A stretch of DNA of 64,000 nt from Paenibacillus foliorum (GCF_013141765.1 NZ_WHOD01000050.1:1-64000), one strand, 5' to 3'; shown: positions 1 through 9,015, numbered from the stretch's first letter. The notes: generated by a model not told the origin, from the letters alone. Numbers and translations are program-made.

Positions 1-225
1 CCAACGATCCGTCACTCATTAAAACTATTGGCAGCACGAGGTGAAGTAGCTGCAAATGTATACCCACATCGGTTTCGGCATACCTATGCTTGTCAACTGT
101 TAGATAATGGTGCTCCATTGGAGTTTATACAAGGGATGCTTGGGCATGAAAAAGCATCAACCACTCAGATATATGCTCAGTTGCGGGGTGAACGACGGAG
201 AGAATTGTATCGACGTTATTTTTAG
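1..225 (+). CDS. tyrosine recombinase/integrase, C-terminal end (cut by window edge)
   Basis: The frame is open from the first base, so the gene begins outside the window. The visible 74 residues are the end of a tyrosine recombinase catalytic domain: the HRFRHTYA box carries the second catalytic Arg with its His neighbours, the LGHEKASTTQIY box carries the third His/Trp-position residue and the Tyr nucleophile, and the protein ends about 18 residues later, as usual for XerC/D-like phage or transposon integrases. Whether the rest of the gene is intact cannot be seen. It may belong to cargo of the Tn7-like element or to an adjacent integrated element. Confidence 0.8.
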   Translation, partial: PTIRHSLKLLAARGEVAANVYPHRFRHTYACQLLDNGAPLEFIQGMLGHEKASTTQIYAQLRGERRRELYRRYF

Positions 226-408
226 GATACATGTGAGGATAACGGAAAAGTAGTAATTTTACGAATAAATTCCTTGTGTTGATTGCAAAAGATGACAGGT
301 ATCGGTCATGTACTATTGTAAATAATGCGGACTCATTTTTATTGTCCCAAAGATATAGAAAAAAGGATGGAACATCAAAAGTCCTTAACTCTCAAGGGAT
401 TTTTCATT

Positions 409-448
409 TTGGAAGCATAAGTTTGCCATGTTAAATTGGAAGCATAAG
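409..448 (+). repeat. 13-bp direct repeat in gene-free stretch 226-652
   Basis: TTGGAAGCATAAG occurs at 409-421 and again at 436-448, 27 bp apart, and the second copy is followed by an imperfect palindromic partner (TTCCAA). It lies between the recombinase tail and the XRE terminator. It could be a recombinase arm-type site or chance; nothing else is recognisable in 226-652. Confidence 0.35.
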
Positions 449-652
449 CATTCCAAAGCGGCAAAGTTATGGGTTAAGTCACACATGTTCCCATAAAATT
501 ATGAATTCATTAAGGTGGTCCATCACGGCAGCAAAACAATTTACGTTGCTTCGTGTTCACAACGTCAAGAGGCTATGTACAATTGCCAAAAAGTTAATCA
601 GAAGATAATTAAAAATTTATATCACGTTAAGTTGACCCAATAATTCGAAAAG

Positions 653-680
653 AGGTTATCCCACAAATTAGGGATAACCT
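653..680 (-). terminator. intrinsic terminator of the XRE regulator gene
   Basis: A perfect 10-bp stem (AGGTTATCCC, 653-662, with 671-680), 8-nt loop, followed on the minus strand by a short T-rich run. It lies 10 bp beyond the stop codon of the regulator. Confidence 0.7.
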
Positions 681-689
681 TATGCAAGC

Positions 690-1028
690 TTATTTACTTC
701 TATAAAACTCAGATAAAATAAATTTTGCCCTCTTTATCTCCTCATTTGATTGACGCATGAGTAAATTAAGAACTTCTTGAAGATCTCTTTGTTTGCTTGT
801 TTGCCCTAAGTCAAGCCCAGCATATCTAAACAGTTCCTGAACTTCAGTATTTAATGCTTCAGCCATTTTTTCAAGATTAAGTAAAGTGATGTTCTTTTCA
901 CCACGTTCTACTGCCCCTACGTAAGTAAAATGGAATCCAGACACCTCGGCTAATTGTTCCTGAGTTAAACCACGATCTTTACGAATATCTCTAACTCTAG
1001 CACCAACAATTTTTAAAATGTCGCCCAT
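690..1028 (-). CDS. XRE-family transcriptional regulator
   Basis: A 112-residue protein with an N-terminal HTH_3 domain (about residues 6-65: VGARVRDIRKDRGLTQEQLA, then a recognition helix around GFHFTYVGAVERGE). The size and layout resemble SinR/C-protein type regulators of mobile elements. The C-terminal 45 residues are helical and may mediate dimerisation. It is divergent from the small ORF at 1399 and has its own terminator. A pair of 9-bp repeats upstream could be its operator. In this context it may control transposon or cargo genes, but no target is proven. Confidence 0.85.
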   Translation of the reverse strand: MGDILKIVGARVRDIRKDRGLTQEQLAEVSGFHFTYVGAVERGEKNITLLNLEKMAEALNTEVQELFRYAGLDLGQTSKQRDLQEVLNLLMRQSNEEIKRAKFILSEFYRSK

Positions 1029-1083
1029 ATATTTTACACCTCAATAAAAGTGTAGACAACGGGTAGCAATTGAAACACGATCG

Positions 1084-1120
1084 TATAAGTATTATAAAAC
1101 AAAATACTATTTATAAGTAT
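1084..1120. promoter_or_regulatory. possible operator upstream of the XRE gene
   Basis: TATAAGTAT is repeated at 1084-1092 and 1112-1120 (28 bp apart, nearly three helical turns). The second copy is also half of an inverted repeat ATACT-N7-AGTAT at 1104-1120. The site lies 55-92 bp before the regulator's start codon, suitable for autoregulation. Inferred from pattern only. Confidence 0.4.
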
Positions 1121-1150
1121 AAAAATGCGTTTGTAAGGGTATTACTATTA

Positions 1151-1425
1151 CTAGATTCATAGAATGTTAATCCAATTTAATGAGGTGATAGGAATGAGCA
1201 AAGGTATTCAAATTTGCATTTATTAAATCGAGGGGAATAATAGTTAATAATTTGTTTTACTATGCAATTAGGGAACAGTAATTAGTTTTAACAGGTGAAA
1301 ACAAATGGACCATGGTTGTTTTCGCTTTGCTGAAAAGTCCTAATCTTCTTTTACTAGATTAATAGAAACCTAAATTCATATAATGAGGTGATTTTGAGAT
1401 GAAGAAAATATTTACATTTGCATTG
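1151..1425 (+). repeat. imperfectly duplicated leader and gene start
   Basis: The stretch beginning CTAGATT at 1151 (to about 1222) and that beginning CTAGATT at 1354 (to about 1425) share the same order of blocks: CTAGATTxATAGAA, TAATGAGGTGAT, then an ATG and a TATT-A-ATTTGCATT block. The first copy encodes only a 10-codon peptide (1194-1226) before a stop; the second is the start of the 93-residue ORF at 1399. The first looks like a decayed duplicate of the second. Confidence 0.55.
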
Positions 1426-1680
1426 GTCACTCCAATGGGTATTTATATCAATGAGCTGTTTTACACATGCCCTAAAGCAATTGAAGGACAGTGGTTCTAT
1501 CGAGCAGCACTATATGGAACTTGGTTACTACCAGTTATTTACTCAAAGGAGGCTGAAGAAAGCATCAAGGTTATATATGATGGGGAAATATTTGTTGCAA
1601 ATGTTGTACCGGATACATCAAAGATTTCAATATTTATTATTCGTTCTATTGAGAAAGGGATCTCTCTAATTGGAAAGTGA
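1399..1680 (+). CDS. small protein of unknown function
   Basis: A 93-residue protein I do not recognise. It starts with ATG after GAGGTGATTTTGAG, a weak ribosome site 10-13 bases upstream. Its composition is hydrophobic and aromatic, with no clear signal peptide or transmembrane run and no known motif. It sits between the XRE gene and a broken tniQ, and a decayed copy of its start lies about 200 bp upstream. It may be a relic; confidence that it is a functional gene is moderate. Confidence 0.45.
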   Translation: MKKIFTFALVTPMGIYINELFYTCPKAIEGQWFYRAALYGTWLLPVIYSKEAEESIKVIYDGEIFVANVVPDTSKISIFIIRSIEKGISLIGK

Positions 1681-1688
1681 AACCAACA

Positions 1689-1793
1689 ATGAACTTTTTC
1701 CCTAACCTTTATCCAGATGAATTACTATATAGCGTTCTCGCAAGATATCATCATTTAAGAGGATTTATTCACATCCATTTCTTGAGTTGTTGA
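1689..1793 (+). pseudogene. N-terminal remnant of a second TniQ/TnsD gene
   Basis: Translation from ATG 1689 gives 34 residues opening MNFFPNLYPDELLYSVLARY and a stop at 1791. The FFPxxYPDELLYSVLARYH block is the hallmark start of TniQ/TnsD target-selector proteins. The reading frame is lost right after it. This is a different protein from the intact TnsD at 7112, whose N-terminus (MNFFVTTYNDED) has diverged from the hallmark. So the element once carried, or inserted beside, another target selector. Confidence 0.8.
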
Positions 1794-2168
1794 GATGCGA
1801 TAATAATATTCCGGCATGGTGAAAAGGATGTATCCATGCTGAACATGCAATACATCCATTAAAGCACTTGCTACTAACGAGACTTTATATGGTTTACTTA
1901 ATAAATTGAGTTCATTTGCAAATCACAAAATTAAGAGGAGGCCATCAATGTTGGTGGAAATGCTGAATGTCGTCCTCGATAATATAAAGAAAATAAAATT
2001 AACTTTGCAAGGGAAAAGATACTTTGATGATCCGTTTACGAGAAATTGTGTTCATTATTATAAACTGATTCTCTTACACAGTCAGGCTAAAAGGCGCACA
2101 TGAATAAAATTATTTTTACTGGAAAAATTATTCAATATGCACGTATAACAACTGGAGGGTTGACTGCA
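1794..2168 (+). other. decayed stretch between tniQ remnant and tnsA
   Basis: No intact gene. An open frame 1906-2103 (65 codons, no ribosome site, no recognisable motif) is probably leftover coding DNA, perhaps of the same broken tniQ. The tnsA ribosome site (GGAGGG, 2154-2159) closes the stretch. I searched it for Tn7-type end repeats and found none that match those at 9107-9235. Confidence 0.5.
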
Positions 2169-2981
2169 ATGGCAAAATTCAAGTATGCAGTTGATGAAAA
2201 TACCATAGCGAAGCGATTAAAAGAAGGTAGAGGTAGCGGGACAGGCTCAGCTTATCTCCCATGGATTCGTGTTCATGAAGTACCATCTATAGGGAAATCA
2301 AGTATTCGTAGCAGTTGGAAAACGGAACGGGAGCATCACTTCTTATCAAATTTAGAAGCGATGTATTTTTATTTATTGGAATGGGACGATAGTGTCGTCG
2401 ATATGAGAGAGCAGTTCCCACTTCTACCTAGAGAAGAAACGCAAGCTATTGCAGCTGAACTTGGTATCAAACACCCCGCAGATCCGAAAACCAAGGTCGA
2501 TATTGTTATGACAACAGACAATGTAATAACCAACTTATCTGAATACGGTCAAGTAATTAAAGCGAGGTCTATTAAATATGAAAATGCACTTAATAAGCGT
2601 CGGACTGCAGAAAAGCAATTGATTGAAAAGATTTATTGGTCAAGAAGAGGCGTGGAGTGGAATGTTGTGACGGAAAATTCTATTCACATACCCTTGGTTC
2701 AAAATATTCAAATGTTGCATAAATCCAAGAGCAAATTTGGCTTGTTTCCTAATATAGATGAAGTTACTTTGAAATCAATGGAGGAGAAACTAATGAAGCT
2801 TTTGCCAGGAAGTAATAAAATTATAGCAAATTTAACAGATGTTATGGACAAATATTATAATGTTCCAGCTAGTACTAGTCTTACACTTTTGAAGCATTTA
2901 ATTGTTAACAAAAAATTAAATATTGATATGCTTCAATTGTTTAATCCCTGCAAACAAGTCAAAATAACAATTCCGTGCTAA
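2169..2981 (+). CDS. tnsA: TnsA, Tn7-like endonuclease subunit of the transposase
   Basis: TnsA cuts the 5' ends of the transposon and works with TnsB, making cut-and-paste possible. The start is ATG 2169, behind GGAGGG with 9-nt spacing; an upstream in-frame ATG at 2100 lacks a ribosome site. The 270-residue product matches Tn7 TnsA (273 residues) over its first 87 residues without a gap: RLKEGRGSGTG, YLPWIRVHEVPS and REQFPLLP are landmarks. Tn7 catalytic Glu63 is Glu63 here (SNLE); Asp114 corresponds to Asp117 (MTTD); Lys132 corresponds to Lys136 (RSIK), while the Gln130 position is Ser134. The C-terminal winged-helix half is less conserved. It lies 12 bp before tnsB. Family assignment is firm. 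Confidence 0.95.
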   Translation: MAKFKYAVDENTIAKRLKEGRGSGTGSAYLPWIRVHEVPSIGKSSIRSSWKTEREHHFLSNLEAMYFYLLEWDDSVVDMREQFPLLPREETQAIAAELGIKHPADPKTKVDIVMTTDNVITNLSEYGQVIKARSIKYENALNKRRTAEKQLIEKIYWSRRGVEWNVVTENSIHIPLVQNIQMLHKSKSKFGLFPNIDEVTLKSMEEKLMKLLPGSNKIIANLTDVMDKYYNVPASTSLTLLKHLIVNKKLNIDMLQLFNPCKQVKITIPC

Positions 2982-2993
2982 GGGGAATATTAG

Positions 2994-5180
2994 ATGCAAT
3001 CATTAATTACGAACCAAGTACTGCAATGGGCACCATTTGAAGATAATAACTCTACGTTTGAGCGAATTATATATTTATCTCATATATCAGATCTACTTTA
3101 TGTAATCGATTTAAATAAGGATGACTTTCCGTTCAAACGATCAATCGAAGATGTAACCACTGCTTTAGTGTCTGATGAAGCTCGAATTGTGAATTACATA
3201 TCTGAAGCAGAAAAAATGACGTACGAGCTTTTGCCGATTAAACGGAAAAAAGAGTTAGATGAAGCATGGAATTTCCTTAAGGAATATGTAGAAAATGAGC
3301 CCTATATTTTCATGAGTGACTATCGTGGTCCTATGGTGAACGAATGTGTTGAAAAATCGTCTTATTCCATGCCTAAGGTGCACAGACTTTTAAAAAAGTA
3401 TTGGAGGTCAGGGAAGCTAAAGATAGGAATGCTTAATCGATACGATAAAAGTGGGGGGCCTGGAAGTAATAAATTAGCGACTCAAGATACGAAAAAAAGG
3501 GGCCGGAAACGAAAAATCACAAAACTCGAACCCGAGAAAGTCGGAGTTAATACGGATGCCACCATTCATAAGCATATGATGGTGGCATATAGGAAATTTC
3601 ATCTTAGAGAAAAACTTTCATTGCGTGAATCCTTTAAAAAGATGTTACGTACTTTTTTTATAAGCCATTATGAAGAAGAGAACGGGAAATCTAAACCGAT
3701 TCTCTTGCCAAGGGAACAAAGACCAGAGTTCAAAACTTATTGTTACCATGTAGATAAAGCTAAAAAGTCTAACTTTATCGGTTCTTCATTAGCACTGATT
3801 GGTGAACGAAGATTTAACTTGGATAAAAGGGCGAAAATTGGTAATCAGACCAAACAAGCGTTGGTTCCAGGTTCTATATTCCATATTGATTCCACAATTG
3901 CTGATTTATATTTAGCAAGTAGCTATCGCGAATTCTTACCAATTGGACGGCCGGTAATTTACAGTGTTATTGATTTGTTCAGTCACTATATTGCTGGACT
4001 CTATATTGGATTTGAAAGGTCATACATAGGGGCTGCAATGGCAATATATAACACAGGTTCTTCGAAGGTTGATCTCTGTCAGAGGATTGGAATGACAATT
4101 ACACCAGAAGAATGGCCCTTGGCTTGCTTACCGAGACAATTTACTGCAGACCGAGGAGAATTGTTAAATACGAAAACAACCGGACTTCGAACTTTACTAG
4201 GTATTGATATTGAGTATATGGCGCCATATCGTGCTGATTGGAAGGCGTTGGTTGAAAGTTTTTTTAATGTCTACAATGTCAGTGCAATTTCTCGTTTACC
4301 AGGCGAAGTTTCAATTGAAATGCGGCGGAGGGGAGATCCGGATCCAAGATTGAAAGCTGTTTTAACACTAAATGAGTTTTCACAGATCATCTATGACTTA
4401 GCCATTTGGCATAACAACTATCACTGGATGGAGGGGTATGCACTAGATGAAGATATGATTGCTGAAGGAGTAAAGCCAATTCCGTGTGATTTATTAGAGT
4501 GGGGAATGAAACGAAAGGGGCACTGCTTCAGAAGTTTCGATGAAGAAATTTTAAAGAATAATTTATTACCAACTGAAACAGGCAGAATTACGAATCTAGG
4601 TATTAAGTTTAAAGGTATTCACTACAAATGCGAACAAGCAGTTCGAGAAGGATGGTTTGTAGACGGAAATCCTCGTATGGGAAAAAAACTTAATATAGCA
4701 TTTGATCCGAGGTTTACAGATAAGGTCATTTTAAAGGGGGATAACGGTATTGGTTATCTTCCACTCGATATGGTTGATTCTAATCATCATGCTAAGCAAA
4801 AGACTTGGGATGAATTCGAACATATTGAAGAAGTAATTAGTCTAGAAAAAGAGCTGTATAAAGAAGTCGAAGAACAAGCTGAAGCGGAGCGGGGCTATCG
4901 CAGGGACAATGTTGTTGAAATGGCTAAAGCGCTTAAACAGGAAAGTGGTTTGAGTAATGCAAAACTAATAGATGGTATTGCAGAGCGTACAGCATTTGAA
5001 AAAGAAATGCTACGAAGAACAGAAAACTTTTTACATGTTGAAACGAATAATGAATTACCTGAACAACAAGTTCAAGTTGACAGTACTTCAATTGAACAAG
5101 CCGAAGTGATTGCTGAAAATCCAAAAAGGCAATCTTCAGGAAATTCACGACTTCAAGCTTTGTTAGCAGCACAAAACTAA
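2994..5180 (+). CDS. tnsB: TnsB, DDE transposase
   Basis: TnsB binds the transposon ends and joins the 3' ends to target DNA. The 728-residue length is close to Tn7 TnsB (702). The rve/RNase H-fold core holds the catalytic triad Asp299 (HIDST), Asp386 (FTADRGE) and Glu421 (ALVESFF); the 34 residues between the last two fit a DD35E enzyme. N-terminal residues 1-250 should hold the end-binding helix-turn-helix domains, with a basic linker around KKRGRKRKI. The C-terminal 100 residues are charged and probably contact TnsC. It is followed by tnsC after 19 bp. Confidence 0.95.
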   Translation: MQSLITNQVLQWAPFEDNNSTFERIIYLSHISDLLYVIDLNKDDFPFKRSIEDVTTALVSDEARIVNYISEAEKMTYELLPIKRKKELDEAWNFLKEYVENEPYIFMSDYRGPMVNECVEKSSYSMPKVHRLLKKYWRSGKLKIGMLNRYDKSGGPGSNKLATQDTKKRGRKRKITKLEPEKVGVNTDATIHKHMMVAYRKFHLREKLSLRESFKKMLRTFFISHYEEENGKSKPILLPREQRPEFKTYCYHVDKAKKSNFIGSSLALIGERRFNLDKRAKIGNQTKQALVPGSIFHIDSTIADLYLASSYREFLPIGRPVIYSVIDLFSHYIAGLYIGFERSYIGAAMAIYNTGSSKVDLCQRIGMTITPEEWPLACLPRQFTADRGELLNTKTTGLRTLLGIDIEYMAPYRADWKALVESFFNVYNVSAISRLPGEVSIEMRRRGDPDPRLKAVLTLNEFSQIIYDLAIWHNNYHWMEGYALDEDMIAEGVKPIPCDLLEWGMKRKGHCFRSFDEEILKNNLLPTETGRITNLGIKFKGIHYKCEQAVREGWFVDGNPRMGKKLNIAFDPRFTDKVILKGDNGIGYLPLDMVDSNHHAKQKTWDEFEHIEEVISLEKELYKEVEEQAEAERGYRRDNVVEMAKALKQESGLSNAKLIDGIAERTAFEKEMLRRTENFLHVETNNELPEQQVQVDSTSIEQAEVIAENPKRQSSGNSRLQALLAAQN

Positions 5181-5199
5181 AAATTAGGTGGTGGTAATT

Positions 5200-6879
5200 A
5201 TGGAGTCTATTAAAGAAAGGATTTCTTATCTTAGAGGAGCAGATGTTGTAGCCTCCTATAGAAAGGCAGAAATTGCTAAATACCGTGAAAACCCTTTAAT
5301 CGAAGCGCTACAACCGATACACGATGTTCCTGTGGTTATTAAGAAACTTACCAAGAAAGTTGCATTCCACGATCGTGATAGATCTAGAAATCCAACATTA
5401 AGGCTTCATTGTATTTATGATCTTCCGAGGCTCGTACAACCACTTGAAAATCATCTCCGAATAGAGCAAAGCATATCTATATTGATTCGAGATGGTTATG
5501 TTGATCGAAATCCTCTCACTGTAAATGGTGTGAGAATTCGAAATGAAGCGGCAGAGAATGTCTCCAAAGCGATGGAAGCCTTTAAAGAAGCAAGGTTAAC
5601 TTCTCAATCAATATCGTTTGATAAGAAATCTTACAAAACTTCTGGAGGGGGGCTGTCAATAATTGGAGTTTCGGGAATGGGGAAAACAACAGCTATCAAT
5701 AACATCCTTATGACAATGTATCCCGCACAGGTTATTAGACATGGTCAATATAAGGGACAAAGCATTACCTCCACACAGATCGTTTGGTTAAAACTAGAAT
5801 GTCCACCAAAAGGTTCGATTAGGGGTCTATGCCTGAATTTCTTTCAAATTCTTAAGGACCTCGTAGGGGATGATCATTATGATATATTCGTAAAAAGAGG
5901 TACTGTTGACCAAATGATTCCTACAATGGCCCAATTATGCGCGACATATATGATTGGTGTTCTAATTATTGATGAGATTCAGCACTTAAGTGGAAATACG
6001 GATGAAGAAGAACACATGCTAAACTTTTTTGTTACTCTAAAAAATATGCTTGGTGTACCTATTGTCCTTATTGGAACTAACAAAGCATGGGAAATGTTAT
6101 CGAAAGAATTTAGACAACTCCGGAGGGCTTGTGAGCATTTTGGAGTACTCTTTTGGGAGCGTATGGATTATGGATCATTAGATGCGCCTGTTGATTCAGA
6201 AGTAGGTCTTGAATGGAAACTCTTTTTAGGGGCATTGTGGAAGTATCAATGGACTCGTCAGCCAGTTGAATTGAATGAAGTATTAAATCAAGTTATGTAC
6301 GAATATTCCCAAGGCGTAACGGACATCGCCATTAAGTTATTTATGATTGCTCAGTGGAGGGCAATTAACTCACATGTGGAATCACTTACCCCTCAGATTA
6401 TCCGAGATGTATTTGAGAATGAACTAAGTGCTTTAAAACCAGTATTGTTAGCGCTTAAGCTTAATGAATATGCAAAGCTTGAAGCCTTAAAAGACATTTA
6501 TATTAAAGATTTCAAAATTGATAAATTTTTCAATTCGGCTCTCGCTGAATTAGCTAAAAAGGAACTAAAGGCTGGCAAAGCTGCAAAAGAGATTAATTCA
6601 AAAATGGATTCTGTAGATATATCATATGAAGCAACTAAATGGTTGATGGAAGCACAAGTTCCTGCAAATCATGCTGAGATAATTGTACGTTCGCTCATTG
6701 AGGAAAACAAAAATATTATATTGCCTGAATTAAAGAGTTTAGCTCTTCAAGCTTACGCTAAGATTAAAGTTAAGGTTGAGAAGAGGCAAAGAGTTGAAGT
6801 TAAAAATATTGATAAGAAGAAAGTTAGTCAACTGAACTTTGATATCAAAGAAGATGTTTTAGCAGCTGGTAGCTTATAA
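5200..6879 (+). CDS. tnsC: TnsC, AAA+ ATPase regulator of transposition
   Basis: TnsC polymerises on target DNA and passes the signal from TnsD to TnsA/TnsB. I chose ATG 5200 because AGGTGGTGG sits 5 nt before it; a GTG at 5188 lies inside that ribosome site. The 559-residue product has Walker A (GVSGMGKTT, Lys162) and Walker B (VLIIDEIQHL, Asp258-Glu259), then a sensor region with IGTNKAW. Its size is close to Tn7 TnsC (555). The C-terminal lysine-rich end may contact TnsA/TnsB, as in Tn7. A 232-nt gap separates it from tnsD, whereas tnsA, tnsB and tnsC are tightly spaced. Confidence 0.93.
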   Translation: MESIKERISYLRGADVVASYRKAEIAKYRENPLIEALQPIHDVPVVIKKLTKKVAFHDRDRSRNPTLRLHCIYDLPRLVQPLENHLRIEQSISILIRDGYVDRNPLTVNGVRIRNEAAENVSKAMEAFKEARLTSQSISFDKKSYKTSGGGLSIIGVSGMGKTTAINNILMTMYPAQVIRHGQYKGQSITSTQIVWLKLECPPKGSIRGLCLNFFQILKDLVGDDHYDIFVKRGTVDQMIPTMAQLCATYMIGVLIIDEIQHLSGNTDEEEHMLNFFVTLKNMLGVPIVLIGTNKAWEMLSKEFRQLRRACEHFGVLFWERMDYGSLDAPVDSEVGLEWKLFLGALWKYQWTRQPVELNEVLNQVMYEYSQGVTDIAIKLFMIAQWRAINSHVESLTPQIIRDVFENELSALKPVLLALKLNEYAKLEALKDIYIKDFKIDKFFNSALAELAKKELKAGKAAKEINSKMDSVDISYEATKWLMEAQVPANHAEIIVRSLIEENKNIILPELKSLALQAYAKIKVKVEKRQRVEVKNIDKKKVSQLNFDIKEDVLAAGSL

Positions 6880-7111
6880 GATGTAAGAGCGAATGAAAAG
6901 CTGGATTGGCCATATTCAATGTCTTCGAGAAGCTGGGTAACATACATCAAACGTAGATGGGCCACCAATAAATGAGTGGTCTCTTTTAATTTATCGTTCT
7001 CAAGGCATGGCATGTATCTCAAGCCGGTGCAAGTTACAAACCGGGGATAATCTCCTGGAAAATGGAAATAATATGAAGGGAGTTTATTGCTAAAGGAGAT
7101 ATTAAGTTAAG
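6880..7111 (+). other. structured intergenic region between tnsC and tnsD
   Basis: No gene. The stretch is richer in G+C than its neighbours and contains two small inverted repeats: GGCCAC...GTGGTC around 6959-6990 and CCGGT...ACCGG around 7023-7043, just before a purine-rich run leading to the tnsD ribosome site (AAAGGAGA, 13 nt before the start). It may be a leader controlling TnsD dose, or a scar of tnsD acquisition. Confidence 0.35.
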
Positions 7112-8920
7112 ATGAATTTTTTTGTAACGACTTACAATGATGAAGATATTAGAAGTATAGTTATAAGAATGCATATGCTTTCAGCAAAAACTCAATTTAG
7201 TGATACCATTAGGTCATTATTTAATCGGAGCTCTGGTAAAACTACTGTGTTTCCAGAGAACTTAGATTATTTTGTGAATAACATTTTTGAAAACAATAAT
7301 TCTAAATATACTTTAGAATATTTTATAAACCGGCATACTTATGTTCCTATAATAAGAACTTTCAAGGATAAAGAAGTATATATAAAAATTTTGAGTTATT
7401 TTCAAGGTAAAAGATCATCTACTATCTTTTTTAGTTTATTGTTTTCTTTCCTTAAAGATGAAATTTCATTTTGCCCGCAATGCCTTATTGAAGATTATCA
7501 TAATGGGGATATATATATACATCGGATGCATCAGTTTAAAAATATAAACAAGTGTGCTATCCATGGAATTGATTTAAAATCGAGATGCCCCGGATGTAAT
7601 AGGATGCTAGCCACAGAGACTTCACAAATATATAAGTTAGAATGTCAGTGTGGATTTGATTTTGAGAATTCCAGTCAAGTTAAAATGTGTACACTGAGTG
7701 AGTATGAAAAAATACTATTAGATAAAGTGGATTACTTGTTGAATAATGAGAAATTATTGTTTTCGGAAGATATTTCTGACCGATATCGCGCATTTGCATT
7801 TGAGAGAGGTTTCATAAATAGTTCAGGCAAATTTCTTAATAAGTTGATACTTCAAGAAGTGAATTATATATTAAGTAAATTGAATATGGATCTACTAGAT
7901 ATTTCGAATAAAACGCAATATTTAACTCATATCTCAGGAGATTTAATTGTACATTTGTGCATAATGGAAGTTTTATTCGGAGAAGCTGCTGGTTTTTTTG
8001 AAAATAATCTTCCCGAAATTGCAATGGAAATTCCGTATGGTAGTGGACCATGGAATTGTCAAAATAAATATTGCGATTTTTTTGAGGAACCAATTATTAA
8101 AAAATGCAAACGTAGTAAAACTAAATCGAAAGATATAAATACAATATTGGAATGTCCAATTTGTAAATTTACATATTCAATTCTAAATATTCCAAAAAGC
8201 CCAATAAAAATACTTTTTTATGGACCTAAATGGAAAAAAGAACAAAGTAAATTGAAAAATTCAAAAGCTAAAAATAAATATTATAGAAAAACTTTGACTA
8301 AGGTTGAACAGAATGTAGGTGTTAAGAAAACATATACATTTGAATGGTTCCTAAAATTAATTGTAATTTTTGAAAGAACAAAATCTATTAATCAAACAGC
8401 AAAAGAACTTGGAGTTCGCCATGAGACGATAAAAAGATATGTAAATTTATATCAGAAGCATGGGGATGCCGAAATTTTCAAAAGTTTACCCGTGTATTCT
8501 GGTTATGTTAAAGAGAAATTGAATACGATTAAAATCCAAATATTACTAATAATGGATAACAATGAATCTATAAACAGGTACAGCATTAGCGAGATCATAG
8601 GCTACAACTCATACTATTACTTACTAAAAAATGATTCAAGCTGGGCTGAACATAATCTTCCTCAAAAGCGGGCAATCAAGAAAAAAAAAGATTGGCAAGA
8701 AGAAGATAATGTATTGTCTTTGAAGGTTTTGAATATTATCGATCAATTAAAGCTAAATCCTCCGAAAGGACGTGTTGGTCGGAATACTATTTTTAAACGA
8801 TTAGGAGTAAACGATCGTGTTAATCTAGGTAAATATTGGGATGGAATGCCAAATTGTACTAAACTTATTGATGAATTTGTTTCTTGGTATAAAGAGTATA
8901 AAAGATTAATAAATGTGTAA
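7112..8920 (+). CDS. tnsD: TnsD/TniQ-family target-site selector
   Basis: TnsD proteins bind a specific chromosomal site and recruit TnsC. This one has 602 residues (Tn7 TnsD 508). The N-terminal TniQ domain has a zinc-binding set: CPQC at about residues 121-124, then H..H, CAIH, CPGC and CQC to about residue 190. A second cluster WNCQNKYC occurs around residue 315. The C-terminal part has helix-turn-helix stretches, for example INQTAKELGVRHETIKRYV. The usual N-terminal TniQ signature is diverged. It is clearly more AT-rich than tnsABC and stands apart by 232 nt, suggesting separate acquisition. Its target is likely the Tad region next to it, by position only. Confidence 0.9.
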   Translation: MNFFVTTYNDEDIRSIVIRMHMLSAKTQFSDTIRSLFNRSSGKTTVFPENLDYFVNNIFENNNSKYTLEYFINRHTYVPIIRTFKDKEVYIKILSYFQGKRSSTIFFSLLFSFLKDEISFCPQCLIEDYHNGDIYIHRMHQFKNINKCAIHGIDLKSRCPGCNRMLATETSQIYKLECQCGFDFENSSQVKMCTLSEYEKILLDKVDYLLNNEKLLFSEDISDRYRAFAFERGFINSSGKFLNKLILQEVNYILSKLNMDLLDISNKTQYLTHISGDLIVHLCIMEVLFGEAAGFFENNLPEIAMEIPYGSGPWNCQNKYCDFFEEPIIKKCKRSKTKSKDINTILECPICKFTYSILNIPKSPIKILFYGPKWKKEQSKLKNSKAKNKYYRKTLTKVEQNVGVKKTYTFEWFLKLIVIFERTKSINQTAKELGVRHETIKRYVNLYQKHGDAEIFKSLPVYSGYVKEKLNTIKIQILLIMDNNESINRYSISEIIGYNSYYYLLKNDSSWAEHNLPQKRAIKKKKDWQEEDNVLSLKVLNIIDQLKLNPPKGRVGRNTIFKRLGVNDRVNLGKYWDGMPNCTKLIDEFVSWYKEYKRLINV

Positions 8921-9015
8921 ATTCCCATCCACTTAATTATTTAAGAAATACATACTTCCGACCAATAAAACATTTTTTCACTAGGACACTCCACGACGAA
9001 TAAACACTTCGCATA

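Noticed and set aside
333-349. Tn7-end-like string GGGACAATAAAAATGAG on the minus strand
   Set aside because: It is a single copy, does not match the 9107-9235 repeats beyond AATAAA, and its orientation would describe an element extending to the left, not this one.
1418-1669. 83-codon ORF overlapping the small ORF at 1399
   Set aside because: It is in a different frame, without ribosome site; the 1399 frame has a better start.
1906-2103. 65-codon ORF between the tniQ remnant and tnsA
   Set aside because: No ribosome site, no motif, and it lies in a decayed stretch; kept only as part of that region.
2100-2168. 23-codon extension of tnsA
   Set aside because: ATG 2169 has GGAGGG at good spacing and gives a start that aligns with Tn7 TnsA residue by residue.
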